Shown: positions 27,780 to 39,579, counted from the first letter of the stretch. The stretch is DNA of 64,000 nt from Sitta carolinensis (GCA_032173965.1 CM063284.1:111822410-111886409), one strand, 5' to 3'. Translations and numbers: made by a program. Notes: a model not told the origin generated them from the sequence alone.

Positions 27780-28275
27780 TCAATGGTGCAGCCCATCTGC
27801 AGCACTAGGTCTAGTTCTGGGCTCACCAGTACAAGGCTCACATGAGAATACCAGAGTCCAGTGAAGGACTGCAGAGGTAATTAAGAGACTGGAGCATCTC
27901 TCATATTGGAGTCTCTGAGACAGCTTGAAAAGAAAAAGTTCAAGTAAGAGCTTATTAATGTGTATAAATTCCTGATGTGAGGAAGTGAAGAATACAGTCA
28001 GACTCTTAGTGCTGCCTAGTGACAGGACAAGAGGCAGTGCACAACATTGGAAGTAGAGAAAATTTAAATGCAAGAAAAACCCCTTTGCTACTGTGTGACT
28101 GAACACTGGCACAGGTTGCCTGGAGAGGTCATGGAGTCTCCACTCCTTGAGATATCAAAACTGCATCTGAACACAGTCCTGGGTAATCTGCTTTCCTCAC
28201 CCTGCTTTGAGCAGGGGGGTAGGATTAGTCAATATGCATAGGTGTTTTCCTACCTCAATCATTCCATGATCCATG
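27780..28275 (+). mobile_element. CR1 LINE 3' fragment
   Basis: CTGGGCTCACCAGTACAAG, GTCCAGTGAAGGACTGCAGA, GACTGGAGCATCTCTC, CACTGGCACAGGTTGCCTGG and CATTCCATGAT follow the CR1 consensus order, with diverged spacing. Covers the end of ORF2 and the 3' tail, with no open frame. Confidence 0.88.
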
Positions 28276-28279
28276 ATTT

Positions 28280-31264
28280 ACTTGGACAATCTGTTCTTAT
28301 TTCTTGCAGCTATCATTTGATACTACAGTATATGCAAGTCGGGGTGCACTTCTCACCTTCCACTGCTCATATTTCTGTGAACCAGAATTATAATTAATAC
28401 AATCTAACTTTTAGAACACCTGCTTTAAAGAGACAAAACCAAACACTCAGGACAGCTAGTAAACCCCATTATTTCCAAAGCAATAATACTTGTAACTGAA
28501 AAATGTCTTACTCAAAAATAAAAATATGTTATCAAATTAAACATTGTTTTATTTTGTGGCAAGGGAAATCAGGTGTAGCACAAGACATGAGAATTAAATT
28601 ACCAGGTTTCTCATTTTTTTTTTTCTTTTTAATTGAAATTATGGGATCTTTATGGTGTTTCATTTTTATATGATTTTATGGGGCTTAGAGTAAAAGGCCC
28701 TGAGTTTGCCTAATGACAACAGGAACTATAATAATCCAAATAATAGAGCAAAATACAGAAGAGATATTTCATGGTGCCTTAATCTGAGAGGCACTTCTTT
28801 TAACCCTTTGGTGAGTGTATAACATGCTTTTCCTAATTCTGCATTACACGATAGGATAATTGCAGTGCTTTGAGCCTAAAAGTGTACTTTGTTCTTGTCT
28901 TCATTTCATGCTCATCTCCCTTCATTCTGCAGCCTCTGAAGTGAAAAGCATGCCCAAACAGAAGCAAGGGAAGAAAGACATGGAAACCAAAGTGAATCAA
29001 TTATTGCCTTCAACCTGGAGAAATTCATATATTTAACTTGTAACTTCACAAATGCTGAGGTGGTTCTGCTCTTCTCTGAACACTGAAAGAACATTGAAAG
29101 TAGGTTGACAGATCATCCTAAACAAAGGACCTGGACCACATTATGGAAAAAAAATTAAAAAAATGACAGGTTTCAGAACAGAAGCAGTGAAAATATTCAG
29201 AGATTTAGAAGATTATTTGGTTATAGAGTAAGAGATGTGTTGTGAAAAATGTTGCAATGGCCAAAGAGATTCAATGGGCAGATTGACCTTGGAGGGAGTT
29301 TCTCCATTGTGCGTTCAGAAAGGCATAGGAGTCATCAACCAGCAGCTGAGAGAAGAATTCAATTTACATTGATAAATAGCTTGTGCAGGTGCAGAAGGGC
29401 ATTTCTAAGGTAATGAAGTAAAACTATTAATGGAATATGTTTTAGAGAAAGTCTTGACAGGGAATAGAAAGCAGTCACACAGGAAAAGCAGAGAAATTTA
29501 GCTGCTTGGGAAGTTTATGCTGCAACTGGACAGAGAGCTGGGATCTGTGATAGAGTGCTCTGTTTCAATTACAAAGATGAGCCAAAAGAGCTTCTAGCCT
29601 TTCCCATCTTTGTGTTTTATGAGTACAGGTGTTACAGGCATGCAAAGTAGCATATCTTAATTGTCATCTCCAAATCAGACCAGTTCCACTTGTGTTTGGT
29701 TTAGCATACTGTATTTTGATGAAGTTTTCATCAGATTTCCCTTGAGGACAGCAGTAGCATTTCCACTCACTCAAGAAGTCAAGCTCTTCTACTATTTAAT
29801 TTACTATGGGCGTACAGATTTTAAAGTGTGAATTAAAACAATGGAAACATCTTTGTGGCAAAGCACAGGAGAACAAACCTAGAACAGTACAAACAACTGT
29901 TGACTGCCAGAGCTTTAGTCATACTCTAGTAAACTTTGCTCTGGGACAAAGGAGCTGCAAAAAGAGCTGCTGGAGCCTACGAACTTCAAAGAGAATGACA
30001 TGGAAGTGCAAATCAATAGAGAAACCACATGAAACTTTTCAAGGGTATTTGATGCCTTCATGTGTTCATTTTGAAATGTTACCTCACAAAATCCCACTAA
30101 CCCTATCTTTCTTGAACTCTTCAGCTATTTCCTGAAAAAAAAACAAAACAGCTCCCAGGGAGTCATTGTTATAATGCTTGGAGAATAAAAAAACTTCATT
30201 TGAGCTTCATTTTTCAGTATCATGCTTCCTGTGGAGAAAAGGTGCAAAACTTCTGCCTATTGCCTGCATTATTCCAGGGCAATCCTGCTGAAGCCCACCT
30301 CTATAACTGAGACAGAAGGCATGTATGATCTATTGCATTATTTTACTGAAACATACTTTTTTTTCAAGAAATGTTCACCTTGTGTTTACACATCAGTAAG
30401 ATTCTTGGTAAATTGTTGGAATTTTATTTTTGCTATCTCTTGTTCTGATTGGTACCCTAGTGTAGTCATAGGAGTTTTCAGACTGAATGCCAGCTAGTGC
30501 TTGTCTGTTCTCTAGCTTTGTTTCTTGCTAAAAGTAGAAAATTATCTTGTTTCACACCAGTCAGAAATGATGAGACATGTTTTGTTGAAGTTGTAAGACT
30601 TTCGTGTAGTTCAGATCTTGGAGTACCTAGGCCAATCACCTGAAGAAAAAAAGATTTCTACTTTTTATTATGGAATAATTTCTTTCCTGTGATATATTAG
30701 CTGATACACAGTTGTAATGCATTCACTTGACAGTTCTGATATGCAATATATATAAATAAAATATCTTTAATCATCTTGACGTTGCCATATAAAGTATACT
30801 ATTCTGTGACTTGACTATTGCTTTAAAAGATCATCATGCAAGCATTACTGAACTCCTGTAAGGCTCCACTGACTTTAATGAACTTTGGATCAGGCCCATA
30901 TTCCCTGATGTGAAAGTCTCAGGGAAAGTACCATAAGGCCTCTCTAATAGCATCCTTTCATCTGCTAAAATGCAAGAAAAGTGCATTGGTCTTAAATGTT
31001 TTTGATTAAATATATTTCACAATGTTGTCATTGTGTCGTAAGCAGGAGAAAAGCAAGCATTTTAAAACACTGATTAAAAAAATGCACTGTAAGTTTTAAA
31101 ATCTTTTAAAATGCAATGTATATATTCCTTTCTAGTATTTAGAACTGGTGGAGTAAGTCTTCACATCTGAAATTCACTTTTATCTTCATTTGGTCATGTA
31201 GAGACGTTCACATTTTTCTATGTTCCAAAGCGTGCACACAGTTGTGTAATTAGAACAAACAACA
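28280..31264. other. Intergenic DNA downstream of SNAI2
   Basis: No gene seen. A short stretch at about 30853-30905 (CTCCACTGACTTTAATGAAC, GGATCAGGCCC) resembles an ancient amniote interspersed repeat. The remainder is AT-rich. Confidence 0.65.
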
Positions 31265-31283
31265 GAAATATTACTTAAAAATG

Positions 31284-31289
31284 TTTATT
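31284..31289 (-). terminator. SNAI2: SNAI2 distal poly(A) signal AATAAA
   Basis: Plus strand TTTATT. It gives a 3' UTR of the expected length, so I take it as the main cleavage signal. Confidence 0.65.
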
Positions 31290-31654
31290 GTAAAAAAGTG
31301 GCTAGAAAACAACATCAATTTCACTTCACACTTTCTTCAAGTTATCTATAGATGCTGCTATGGGCAACAATTTGTTTTCATTCATAACACATTCAATCAT
31401 ATAAAAATAAAAATATTTACATTATGTCCACATACTTTACAAAATCATCAATAAAAAAGGCACTTGGAGGGGTAATGCTGAAAATATTGCATTTCCTTTG
31501 TGCATTTAAAAAAAAATAATTGTAAAATTCCCATGGATCCCCTCTCTTGCACTTATTCCCGTTTTTTAAAGCAAAAATGAAGTTTAGAGGAACTATTCCA
31601 TATTAAAGGATGGTCAAGCATGCACCAGGAATGTTTGAAACTACAGTATTATCT

Positions 31655-31660
31655 TTTATT
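31655..31660 (-). terminator. SNAI2: Alternative SNAI2 poly(A) signal AATAAA
   Basis: A second canonical hexamer, about 740 nt after the stop codon. Use would shorten the 3' UTR by about 370 nt. A third lies at 32198-32203, inside the A/C-rich tract. Confidence 0.4.
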
Positions 31661-32188
31661 TACTTTTTTTTTAAGGCACATGCAGTTAATTTGTGGCTTT
31701 TAATTTTTTTCGTACATTCTCTTACATTTTTTTCCCTCTTTCAGTTATGCAGTTTTTAAGCATTTCAGGTCATTAATGAAGGCCTTGGCTTCTAATAAAA
31801 TAAAAAATAAAAAAACACAGCAATGAATAATATTAAACATTTACTAAGGTAAACTTGGAATACTTTTTAAGGCACCTGAGATAAATGGTGTCTAGCAAAA
31901 TTCACTTGGGTAGTATTTTCATTAAAATTTCCACTTAAAATACTGTTTCTTTGGTTGAAATGGCTTGGCAGGAATGTATTGTTAACTTTGAAGCCTTTTC
32001 TAAGCAAGAAAAGACAACCTACATTTGGCTTCATCTATTAAGAAAGCTGATAAAGCTTCTTCCTTTAGATCTACTTGAAATGTCATGCATGGCGTCTTTC
32101 CCCCTATTTCAGAATTCACACTTAAGAATGCAAATGTATGGCAGAACAGAAACTACTTAAAGCTCATTTCTACTGACATTCTAAGTTC

Positions 32189-32298
32189 TTCCACTAGTTT
32201 ATTTGTTTGCTTGTTTGGTGGTGTCTTGGTTTCTTTGTTTTTTGGTTGTGGTTTTTTTTTGTTTTTGGTTTTGGTGTTTTTTTTTTTTTTTTTTTTTT
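32189..32298 (+). repeat. T/G-rich tract ending in 22 T, in the SNAI2 3' UTR
   Basis: Irregular GTTT, GGTTTT and TTTTGG units end in an uninterrupted T run at 32277-32298. In the SNAI2 transcript this is an A/C-rich stretch with a 22-A run, about 100-120 nt after the stop codon. Confidence 0.95.
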
Positions 32299-32398
32299 GG
32301 CTGAAAAGTAGACAAGAAAACGCCTTTGGATTTCCACTTATCATTTGGAACAGAAGTGGAGAAATGCATTGAGTCCAGGTAAACCTTGACTGCATGAC

Positions 32399-32580
32399 TC
32401 AGTGTGCTACACAGCAGCCAGATTCCTCATGTTTGTGCAGAAGAGACATTCTGGAGAAAGTTTTGGAGCAATTTTTGCACTGGTATTTCTTCACATCTGA
32501 GTGGGTCTGCAGATGAGCCCTCAGATTGGATCTGTCTGCAAAAGCCCTGTTGCAGTGAGGACAGGAAAATGGCTTCTCTC
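32399..32580 (-). CDS. SNAI2: SNAI2 coding exon 3 (zinc fingers 4-5, stop)
   Basis: Begins after TTTGTAG at 32587-32581, restores the TGEKPF linker, then encodes fingers 4 and 5 and the C-terminal GCCVAH ending. The stop TGA is at 32401-32399. Finger 5 uses cysteine 264 as last ligand (C2HC form), as in other Snail proteins. A plausible branch-point TTGAT centres on 32595. Confidence 0.96.
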
Positions 32581-34744
32581 CTACAAAGGAAACATCAAGA
32601 GAAAATAGGATAAATATAAAAAAAAAAAAAAAAAAAAGCAAAAAAAAAAAAAAGCAGTACATGTTTGGTAAATAAAAGACAGGTAAATAAAAAGAACAAA
32701 TGGAAATTACTTCTTATAAGAAAAAACGCCTAATGAAAATTTAATCAGGCCATAGATACAGCATCTTTCAGCACTGCTGGCTCTTTTGCAGAACCCCAGT
32801 CTATTGAGAATATGTGGTAAAGTGCAGCCTCTGAAAACAAGCAGCTGACACCTTCTGCATCTACAGGTGCATACAGTTCTTTTAGACTCGGCTCCTTCCA
32901 ACATTTTCAAATATTTTCATAGAACATTTTTCTGCTTAGTGCTGCATGAATTACTGGGGAACAAGGGCTTTGACTGAAAAGCATCAAACAGCTGTACAGA
33001 CATTACACTGTACCCAGTGTTATACCCAAAACCCATTTTTGCTTCAGTAGAAAAAAACCCATCTTTGCTGATGAGATGGGTTTCTAATTCTTAAGGAGTT
33101 GAGGTAGCTCATGCAAAACCTGCCAGCTGCTTAAGGACTCAGAAGCAATCCCTCATGCATTGCTTGATTTTTGTTGCCTGATTTTAAAGTCAGCTGGAGC
33201 TTTCTCAAAGTTATCAATTTCCAAAGCCTGAAAGTTAACATAAAATCCTTAAAGCAAAAGCTTCCGCTAGTGGAAACTGGCTAAACCATTCTAAAATTAT
33301 CAAGGAAGCAATGCTGACTTATGCCAGTATCTGGCCTGTAGTTATGAGACCATGTTATCTCGCCCTCTCACCTTCTCCCTCTCCCTGCAAGAGGGAGAAT
33401 TTATCCTTTTAATGATTCATTTGAAATTCTGTGGATGCATTTCAAGGTTAGTTAAGAAACACTGCTGTTTTTTCCACCTGTGGAGAAAGATAGCAAAGAG
33501 GCATCCTGATAGTACAGTAACAAGAAAGTGCAAATGTAACGCCTGCTCTTACCAGTGTGAGTCCTAATGTGTCCTTGAAGTAGCCAGGGTCTAGAGAAAG
33601 CCTTGCCGCAGATCTTGCAGACACAAGGTAGCGTGTGGGTCCTGATGTGCATCTTAAGCGCTCCCAGGCTGACATACTCCTTGTCACAGTACTTGCAGCT
33701 GAACGATTTCCTAGACTGGGCATCACAGTGCAGCTGCTTGTGTTTGGCCAACCCAGAGAAAGTCGAATAGGTCTTGTTGCACAAACTGCACTGGAACTTT
33801 TCAGCTTCGATGGCATGAGGGTCTGAAAGCTTTGACTGGATTCTCTCTTCTTCATCGCTAATGGGGCTTTCTGAACCACTGTGATCTTTGGAGGAGGTGT
33901 CAGAAGGTGGAGGTGGGCTGACTCTTCCCAAAGATGAGGGGTATCCAGAAAGCGGAGAGAGGTCATTGGGTAGTGGAGACGGTAGCAGCCCAGTTGTAGT
34001 CCACACAGTAATGGGATTGTAAGCTACTGAGCTCAGGATCTCTGGCTGTGGTATGATAGGGACTGGATAGCTTTCATACAGGTATGGGGATATAATCACT
34101 GGAGAAAGAAGAAAGTTTTAAGGTAAGAGAACCAAAATGCATTTCAAAAAGCAGCAAAATAAACACTTTGAGGACTACAAGCTGCATAAATGAAACACTC
34201 AGTAGGGTAATCGGAATATAAGGGGGATTCAGGAAATACTGTTTCATAAATATATTCTTATGGGTAGAGACAGTGCCCTTGAACAGGCAAATTGCAGCTG
34301 GAGAGTCCCTTCAAGGCAGCATGCTGCTTCTAAATCTGTGCAGCCTGACACAATGAAGTAGTGAAACTTCCTGAAGGATTTGAATAAAAGTTTCAATTGC
34401 ACCACCAACAGATACAGAACAGGAAAGCTCTAAATCCTTTCTAAGCAACTGGAGTTCAAGTGGATGAACAAACTTTCATGATTCATTCTAGTCAGCACTA
34501 ACATATTTCTCAAAACTCCCTCCTTGTAAGCAGGAGAAGACAGAGCAAGCAATGAACTGACCCGTCCCCGCCAGCCTGCAGAGCAATCCCACCCCTCCTC
34601 GGTACTGCCACGCAACGACCTCAGCTTCAGAAGCGACGCGGAGGCACCGGATTTCGTTCTGTTACCTGTATGAGTGTCCAGCTCGCTGTAATTCGGCTTC
34701 TTGGATGAATTGAAATGCTTCTTGACCAGGAAGGAGCGTGGCAT
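32399..34744 (-). CDS. SNAI2: SNAI2 (Slug), zinc-finger transcriptional repressor, 3 coding exons
   Basis: Snail-family nuclear repressor that binds CAGGTG/CACCTG E-boxes, recruits corepressors through its N-terminal SNAG domain, and drives epithelial-mesenchymal transition and neural-crest emigration (family knowledge). Coding exons 34744-34666, 34098-33553 and 32580-32399 total 79+546+182 = 807 nt, i.e. 268 codons plus TGA, the usual SNAI2 length. Seen in the translation: SNAG start MPRSFLVKK; a proline/serine-rich middle with the SLUG-type stretch around residues 90-125, including a serine-rich phosphodegron-like run before DEEE; five zinc fingers at about 128-150, 159-181, 185-207, 213-235 and 241-264. 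Ligands read as C130/C133/H146/H150, C161/C164/H177/H181, C187/C190/H203/H207, C215/C218/H231/H235 and C243/C246/H259/C264. Both introns are GT-AG. The start has A at -3 and is the only ATG that gives the SNAG domain. No frameshift or stop is present. The gene stands alone in a desert, as SNAI2 does in other amniotes. Confidence 0.98.
32581..33552 (-). other. SNAI2: SNAI2 intron 2 with a long U-tract before exon 3
   Basis: A 972-nt GT-AG intron, phase 1. On the transcribed strand it carries two uridine runs of 14 and 20 (plus-strand A at 32640-32653 and 32618-32637), 38-73 nt upstream of exon 3, besides a normal pyrimidine-rich stretch at the acceptor. The remainder is unremarkable single-copy-looking DNA. 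Confidence 0.92.
33553..34098 (-). CDS. SNAI2: SNAI2 coding exon 2 (middle region and zinc fingers 1-3)
   Basis: Starts after the acceptor CTCCAG at 34104-34099; its first two bases complete a valine codon with exon 1. Carries residues 27-208, including the SLUG-specific segment and zinc fingers 1 to 3, and ends in the glycine codon of the linker HTGEKP. The donor is CTG|GTAAGA, a strong site at 33552-33551. Intron 2 is again phase 1. Confidence 0.96.
34099..34665 (-). other. SNAI2: SNAI2 intron 1
   Basis: A 567-nt GT-AG intron, phase 1. Its 5' part (about 34560-34665) is still GC- and CpG-rich and belongs to the promoter island; the rest is AT-rich. No repeat is recognised in it. Confidence 0.93.
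34666..34744 (-). CDS. SNAI2: SNAI2 coding exon 1 (SNAG domain)
   Basis: Encodes residues 1-26 plus the first base of codon 27. The N-terminal nine residues are the SNAG motif that binds LSD1/CoREST-type corepressors (family knowledge). The donor is CAG|GTAAC at 34668-34661, so intron 1 is phase 1. The open frame read through the donor soon loses resemblance to Slug, which confirms the exon edge. Confidence 0.96.
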
Positions 34745-35180
34745 TTTGGACGCGGGGTTTGCGCTCCTGGCAGACTCTGTGTCCCTGCGGGCTCTGTAGC
34801 GGTCCCGGGCGGCGCAGCACAGGCACTCGAGGTGTCACTGCGGGCGCATCGGTGCCGCTCCTGGTCCCTACGGCGCTGCCGGCCCCGCGCAGCCCATCCA
34901 CTCCCGCTTGTGCAGTGGCAGTGCCGAGGCGCCTTGAAAAGTGCTGTAAATACCCACGAGTCAGGTGCAGGGGGAAGGGTTTTCCGCTCCTCCAATCGCT
35001 TCGGGATGTTCTCAAGCACTTTTCCAAAGAGGCTGTTTTTCTGGGAGGGCTCTGAGGCTGCTGGCTGAGGGATCCAATCCCACTCGGAGGGTTTGGCTCA
35101 GGTTTCAGCTCCTCCCGCTGGAGACAGCTGTGAACGGGGGAGAGAGCTCTAGCAGAGCGCGTTACCCTGCTCCGAAGTGG
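34745..35180 (-). promoter_or_regulatory. SNAI2: SNAI2 5' UTR and core promoter, CpG-rich
   Basis: CpG-dense DNA from about 34560 to 35180 spans exon 1 and its upstream side. A TATA-like TATTTA on the minus strand (34952-34947) would place transcription start near 34915-34925 and give a 5' UTR of about 175 nt, close to the mammalian length. Just upstream is an E-box CAGGTG (34962-34967), the site Slug itself binds. Inverted CCAAT boxes lie at 34992-34996 and about 35074-35078, and a CAGCTG E-box at 35125-35130. The start site is inferred from these motifs only. Confidence 0.7.
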
Positions 35181-35314
35181 GGGGATATGGCTCTGTAGAA
35201 CTGCAGTCTACAAAAATGTATTGCTCAAAATTCTTGAAAATAAAGGTCAGTTTACTGATTCAGAATTTTTTTTTTCTTTCTGACAGAGACATGGATAAGT
35301 CATAGACACTCAAA

Positions 35315-35432
35315 CTTCTTTTTCTTCTCCCTCCCACCTTTTTTCCCCCCTTCCCTCCCTTTTTCTCTTTCCTTCCCCACTTATCCCCTTTTCTTCTTTT
35401 TTATTCTTCTTTCTTTTTTTGTTTTTCTTTTA
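35315..35432 (+). repeat. Homopyrimidine tract upstream of SNAI2
   Basis: About 118 bp of almost pure C and T on the plus strand with only a handful of purines, 570-690 bp upstream of the SNAI2 start codon. A further T-rich run precedes it at 35265-35280. Such tracts can form triplex (H-DNA) or bind pyrimidine-tract factors; no function can be read from sequence. Confidence 0.9.
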
Positions 35433-38400
35433 AACGAGTCTGGTTTCCAGATGTTTGATATGAGAATTACAATGGGATAAAATGTTCACTGAGAGGAGAA
35501 GGAGTAAACACATACACACACACGACACTACAAGATAACAAGTTGGCCGGCAGACCTAATGGAAGGCTTTGAACTGAATGTGTGCCTGCTCCATTTGGGA
35601 GCTGCCTTTGAATAGTTGTGCTTAAGAAAGGCTGGAGACGAGCAGCCTGCCTCTCTAACCTGCACCCTTTCAGGCAGAAGGACCAGACAGATACTGAAAG
35701 TGAGTTCAAGGAGAGGGAGAAGCCTTGGGAGGATTATATTTCAGAGCAGGGTGATAGTCTTTATATAATATGCATACTGCTTCAGACTGCTCATATGAAG
35801 AATATTTTCTCTTTTACTTTAAAAATCTGCAAAATGCAAAACCTCGACCTTTCCTTCCTTGGGAGTAGTTATGCCACTCTTTTGCCTATCCTCTTAGGAC
35901 ACTGCCAAGGAAATTTTCCTAATTATCCAAAGCAGTAAAAAGATGCATAGATAAGCAAACCCCCTCCCAAATTATAGACTGGATAATTTAAATGTCTCTT
36001 AAATGTCCTTCTCCATTAGTATATTTTGGGACCTCTTGATTTCCTATGAAGGTATAATCTATGTTATGTATTTCATTTGAGATGAAAGTCTTTTAAATGT
36101 GCCACAGAGTATTCTGGTTATCTAGTTTGATTTACAGGAGATATTTAGTCACAGATAGGTTTTTTAATTTTAAAATATTTGCATTTTGGAAATATGGGCA
36201 GCTGAACTCTGGTAAATTTCTGACACAAATTACACTCTGATTGACTCTTGCTCTGCCCTCCCCACCCCTTCCCCCCCTCGTTGTGTATTACCTACACCTG
36301 CCTGGGCACATACCGGCATGCCACGCTGGTATGACTCTGGAGCTCTCTCTCTCCTCTTGGAGGAGGTGTAGAGGGTGTTTTACAGAGACCACCCCAGCAC
36401 ATTTTTGCAGCAGGTGTTGGAATAGATGTGAAGGAAAAGAAAAAAAAAAAAACAAAAACCCAATGGGTCTGTTAAGACATGCAAGAGCAAAGTGTTTTGT
36501 CAATCTGCATGACTTCTTAATCTTGGGGAATACCAAAACAAGTGCAGGGAAAGTTAGCCATTTTCAAGAACTGTTAAAAAGATTCATCTGTTCAGCATCT
36601 AACTCTGGTATCTGTTAGTAAAAGGTGCCATATAAATTTCCAGTTGGTTCAGGGAACATACCCAGGATATGGGAGGAAAGAGAAAGTGGCAAAGAAAGGG
36701 ACATTGTGGGTACTTGATTTGCAGCTGGGGCAAAAGGAACAGAGGTGGTTTTTCCAGAAGAGAGAGCAGTGCTTGCAGAGACACAATCCGTTACTTTCCT
36801 CATCTCCACAGAAATGAAGAAATCCATAAAGCATTTTTAAAAGGTTTCATTTGTGGTCCTGCTTCCCTCTCAGCTCTGTTCCATCTGACAAGTCCCTGTC
36901 CCCTGCCAGCTCTGGGAAAGCATTGCATTTCAGGATGTGAGGCATTAGTCTGTATCTAAATAGTCTGTTACATGAGCTGTGATTCAGACCTTGAGCTGGT
37001 TTAAGTTTGTGTGTTGAAATTAATGGAGCCATGAAGATTTTCACTGGCTCGGGATCTGTTCTTTTGTGTGTTTGTTAAAAGTAAAGGGTCTGATTCACCA
37101 GTGAAGTTCTCCCTCTTGGGGCATTTTCACCAGCATAGCACTGGAGTGATGCAGTTTTAATTAATTGCACTTATATAAATCACAGGAGCACAAGCAGTTA
37201 GCCCACTGGCTGAGCTGATTGAAGGATGTTAGAAATTGGATAGAAGGCATGTTATTACATGGTCCTGAAAAGATATTAGCAGCACATACTACCTGAGTGA
37301 GGTCTGCTGTCAAAAAAAAAGGGAGAGTCTGCATGAGGAGTGGGTGAGTCAGAGCAAACAGGTGTTCTGGGTGTTTACAGCAAATGTGGATGAGAGGGCA
37401 CTTGGAGATGTGTGGCATCCATCCCCGTGCAGGAAAGGCAACACAAAGGTCGAGTGCAGAAGACAGGAGGTTTCCCCTCCTTGGAGGAGCCAGGGAGATG
37501 TGGAGGGTGATGGGGGGCTCTGATTGATGGTCACGCTGCCTGCAGGCAAAGCCTTGCATCCACCTCTGAAAAACCAGGCCTACAGCTTCCCTCTCACATT
37601 TTACAAGTAGTTGGTCTTTTAGGGATTCTTTATGTTTTTACTTTGAAAGCTCACGTAAAGCTGTCTTGTTAATGCCACTGTGCTGCTAATTGCCACTCTG
37701 CAAGGTGTGTAGGAAATGATCCAAGCAATTCTGCTGCCTGAAACCTTGACATGTGCTTTGCAGCAACTTAATGATTAGGACCAGAGCTTCAACCCTACAG
37801 CAGAAATGGCTTTTTATTTTTTTGTATTATTCTTTTTGTATTTTTTTTTTACCATAAGGCCACTTGTTCCTGTGCACAGATAACAAACTGTGAACTTTAG
37901 TCTCCCCATTTCTGACAGCTCCATCAAATCCCTTTCCTTGTCAGGCTTTCTGAGGAGGACAGTAACTTCATTACTTGGTTTTCAGGAAATGGAAGGGTGC
38001 CTGAATTATGTTTATTATTAAAGAGGGAAGAAGAGCCCAAGCAAAGCCATCAATATCTTAGTTCTTCTCATGACAGCATTAGTATCCTTACCAAGAATTA
38101 ATACTAGCAAGAGTGTGGATCGGAAAACATTAAATATCTGGATAAACCACAGCAGAATCAAGAAAAATAATTTCAGAATTTTAATGAGTTATGTTGGATC
38201 ACTGTTCCTGTATTTCCCAGGCAGTACTCTTAATCATTTGGACTGCCATGGAATCCATGGAAGGCAGCACGGTGAGGTTTGGAAGAACCCCCAGGAGGCA
38301 CTGAGCCAGCAGAGCTTACCAAAAATAGCTCTGGAAGTTTATTGATGCAGGTGACGACTTCATCCTGGAAGAGGTAGAAGCTCAAGTAACTCACACCTAC

Positions 38401-39579
38401 AGCATAGCTCTTGTAATTCATATGCTTCCTACATTTCAAAGGAAAGTGGGAAATGGTTAATATGGGAAAAAGAAAGGTGGGTTTTCAATAGTCAGTTGAA
38501 TATGGAACAAATCAACTCAGCTTCAGTGTTACCCTATGCTTTCATTTTTCCCCCTTAGTGCCAGCTGATATATCCTGGAAAGTAAAGACAGGGTGTGACT
38601 TTCAGAAGCAGGAAAGCTTTAGTAGCACTAGAAACTGAGGAGTGCTTCAATTATGATTACATTGGATGTCAGAGGGAAATAAACACAAAATTAACAGAGT
38701 AGAGGGAAAACAATTAGGCAAGGGTATTTTCTTCCATCACCCCAACATATATGCCTTAATAAATTTTGAAACACTTTTTCTTTCATATTTTGATCTTCTT
38801 TCCAAATACTGACCTGAACTATCAGTAGAAATGGCAGCAAATTTAATGAAGGACTGTTATGAAGTCATGTCAAGCTCCAGTCTTTTAGGCCCTAAATTCA
38901 ATAATATCACAATCAATCCAAGCATTTTGCAAGATTTTCCCCAGTCAAGTAAAAGATCTCCACATTTTGAATGTTTTGCACCAGTAAATAATTTTTTTCT
39001 CTAAAATCATTAACTTTGCCAGAGTTTAGGCATATTTAAGAGATGGTGGCTGAACAGCAGAACTCTGATTCAGTCTGTACTTTGCAATCAGACAAGGCCC
39101 TTTGAGGTGTGTCTCTTAAAGATCTGTCTATATTATAATATATATCTATATGAAAAAGAATTCCTTAAATATAAACTTGAATTTATTAATGATGCAAAAT
39201 GGTTTGTTTTGGATTAAGCAGTTCACACAGTCCTGGCTTCTGTGTGCTCTCTGCTTCACACCTGTGTAATTTCACTGACTTAAGAGGGGTCATTTTAGAG
39301 TCAAATTAGCCCATAACGAAGGAACCTGGTCATAGTTCAATTTTCCTACATTGTTTCTACATGAAGATATTTTAACAATGGGCCAAATTCTCATGTCATT
39401 CCCATCTGTAATATCTCCATTGGTTGCAGCTGACCTATTTCAGATTTACTCGAGCAGAACGGAGATGCGATTCCGGTCCAGTGAATGCAACCCTGTTGAT
39501 GTGTGCAGTGCTGCAGCGAGTATTCATTACCCAAAAGCGTGTTACATCCCAACCCAAGCCCTTGCACCCTGGAAGGCAA
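35433..39579. other. SNAI2 upstream flank
   Basis: No gene seen. A CACCTG E-box is at 36295-36300 within a C-rich patch, and an ancient-repeat-like stretch (GTCTGATTCACCAGTGAAG) is near 37088. This interval is a natural place for SNAI2 enhancers, but nothing in it proves one. Confidence 0.65.

Larger units (their letters stand above)
31265..32398 (-). other. SNAI2: SNAI2 3' untranslated region
   Basis: About 1.13 kb between the stop codon and the AATAAA at 31289-31284, close to the roughly 1.1-kb SNAI2 3' UTR of mammals. It is AU-rich overall. About 100-220 nt after the stop is an A/C-rich low-complexity tract (plus strand T/G-rich, 32189-32298) that ends in a run of 22 T. The cleavage site at about 31265 is inferred, not seen. 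Confidence 0.75.

Noticed and set aside
33448..33966. 172-codon minus-strand frame
   Set aside because: Shadow frame of SNAI2 exon 2; the true frame encodes the zinc fingers.
31265..34925. A multi-gene or prokaryote-like system around SNAI2
   Set aside because: No adjacent gene, operon, CRISPR array or toxin-antitoxin-like arrangement exists; the gene is isolated in desert as expected for this locus.
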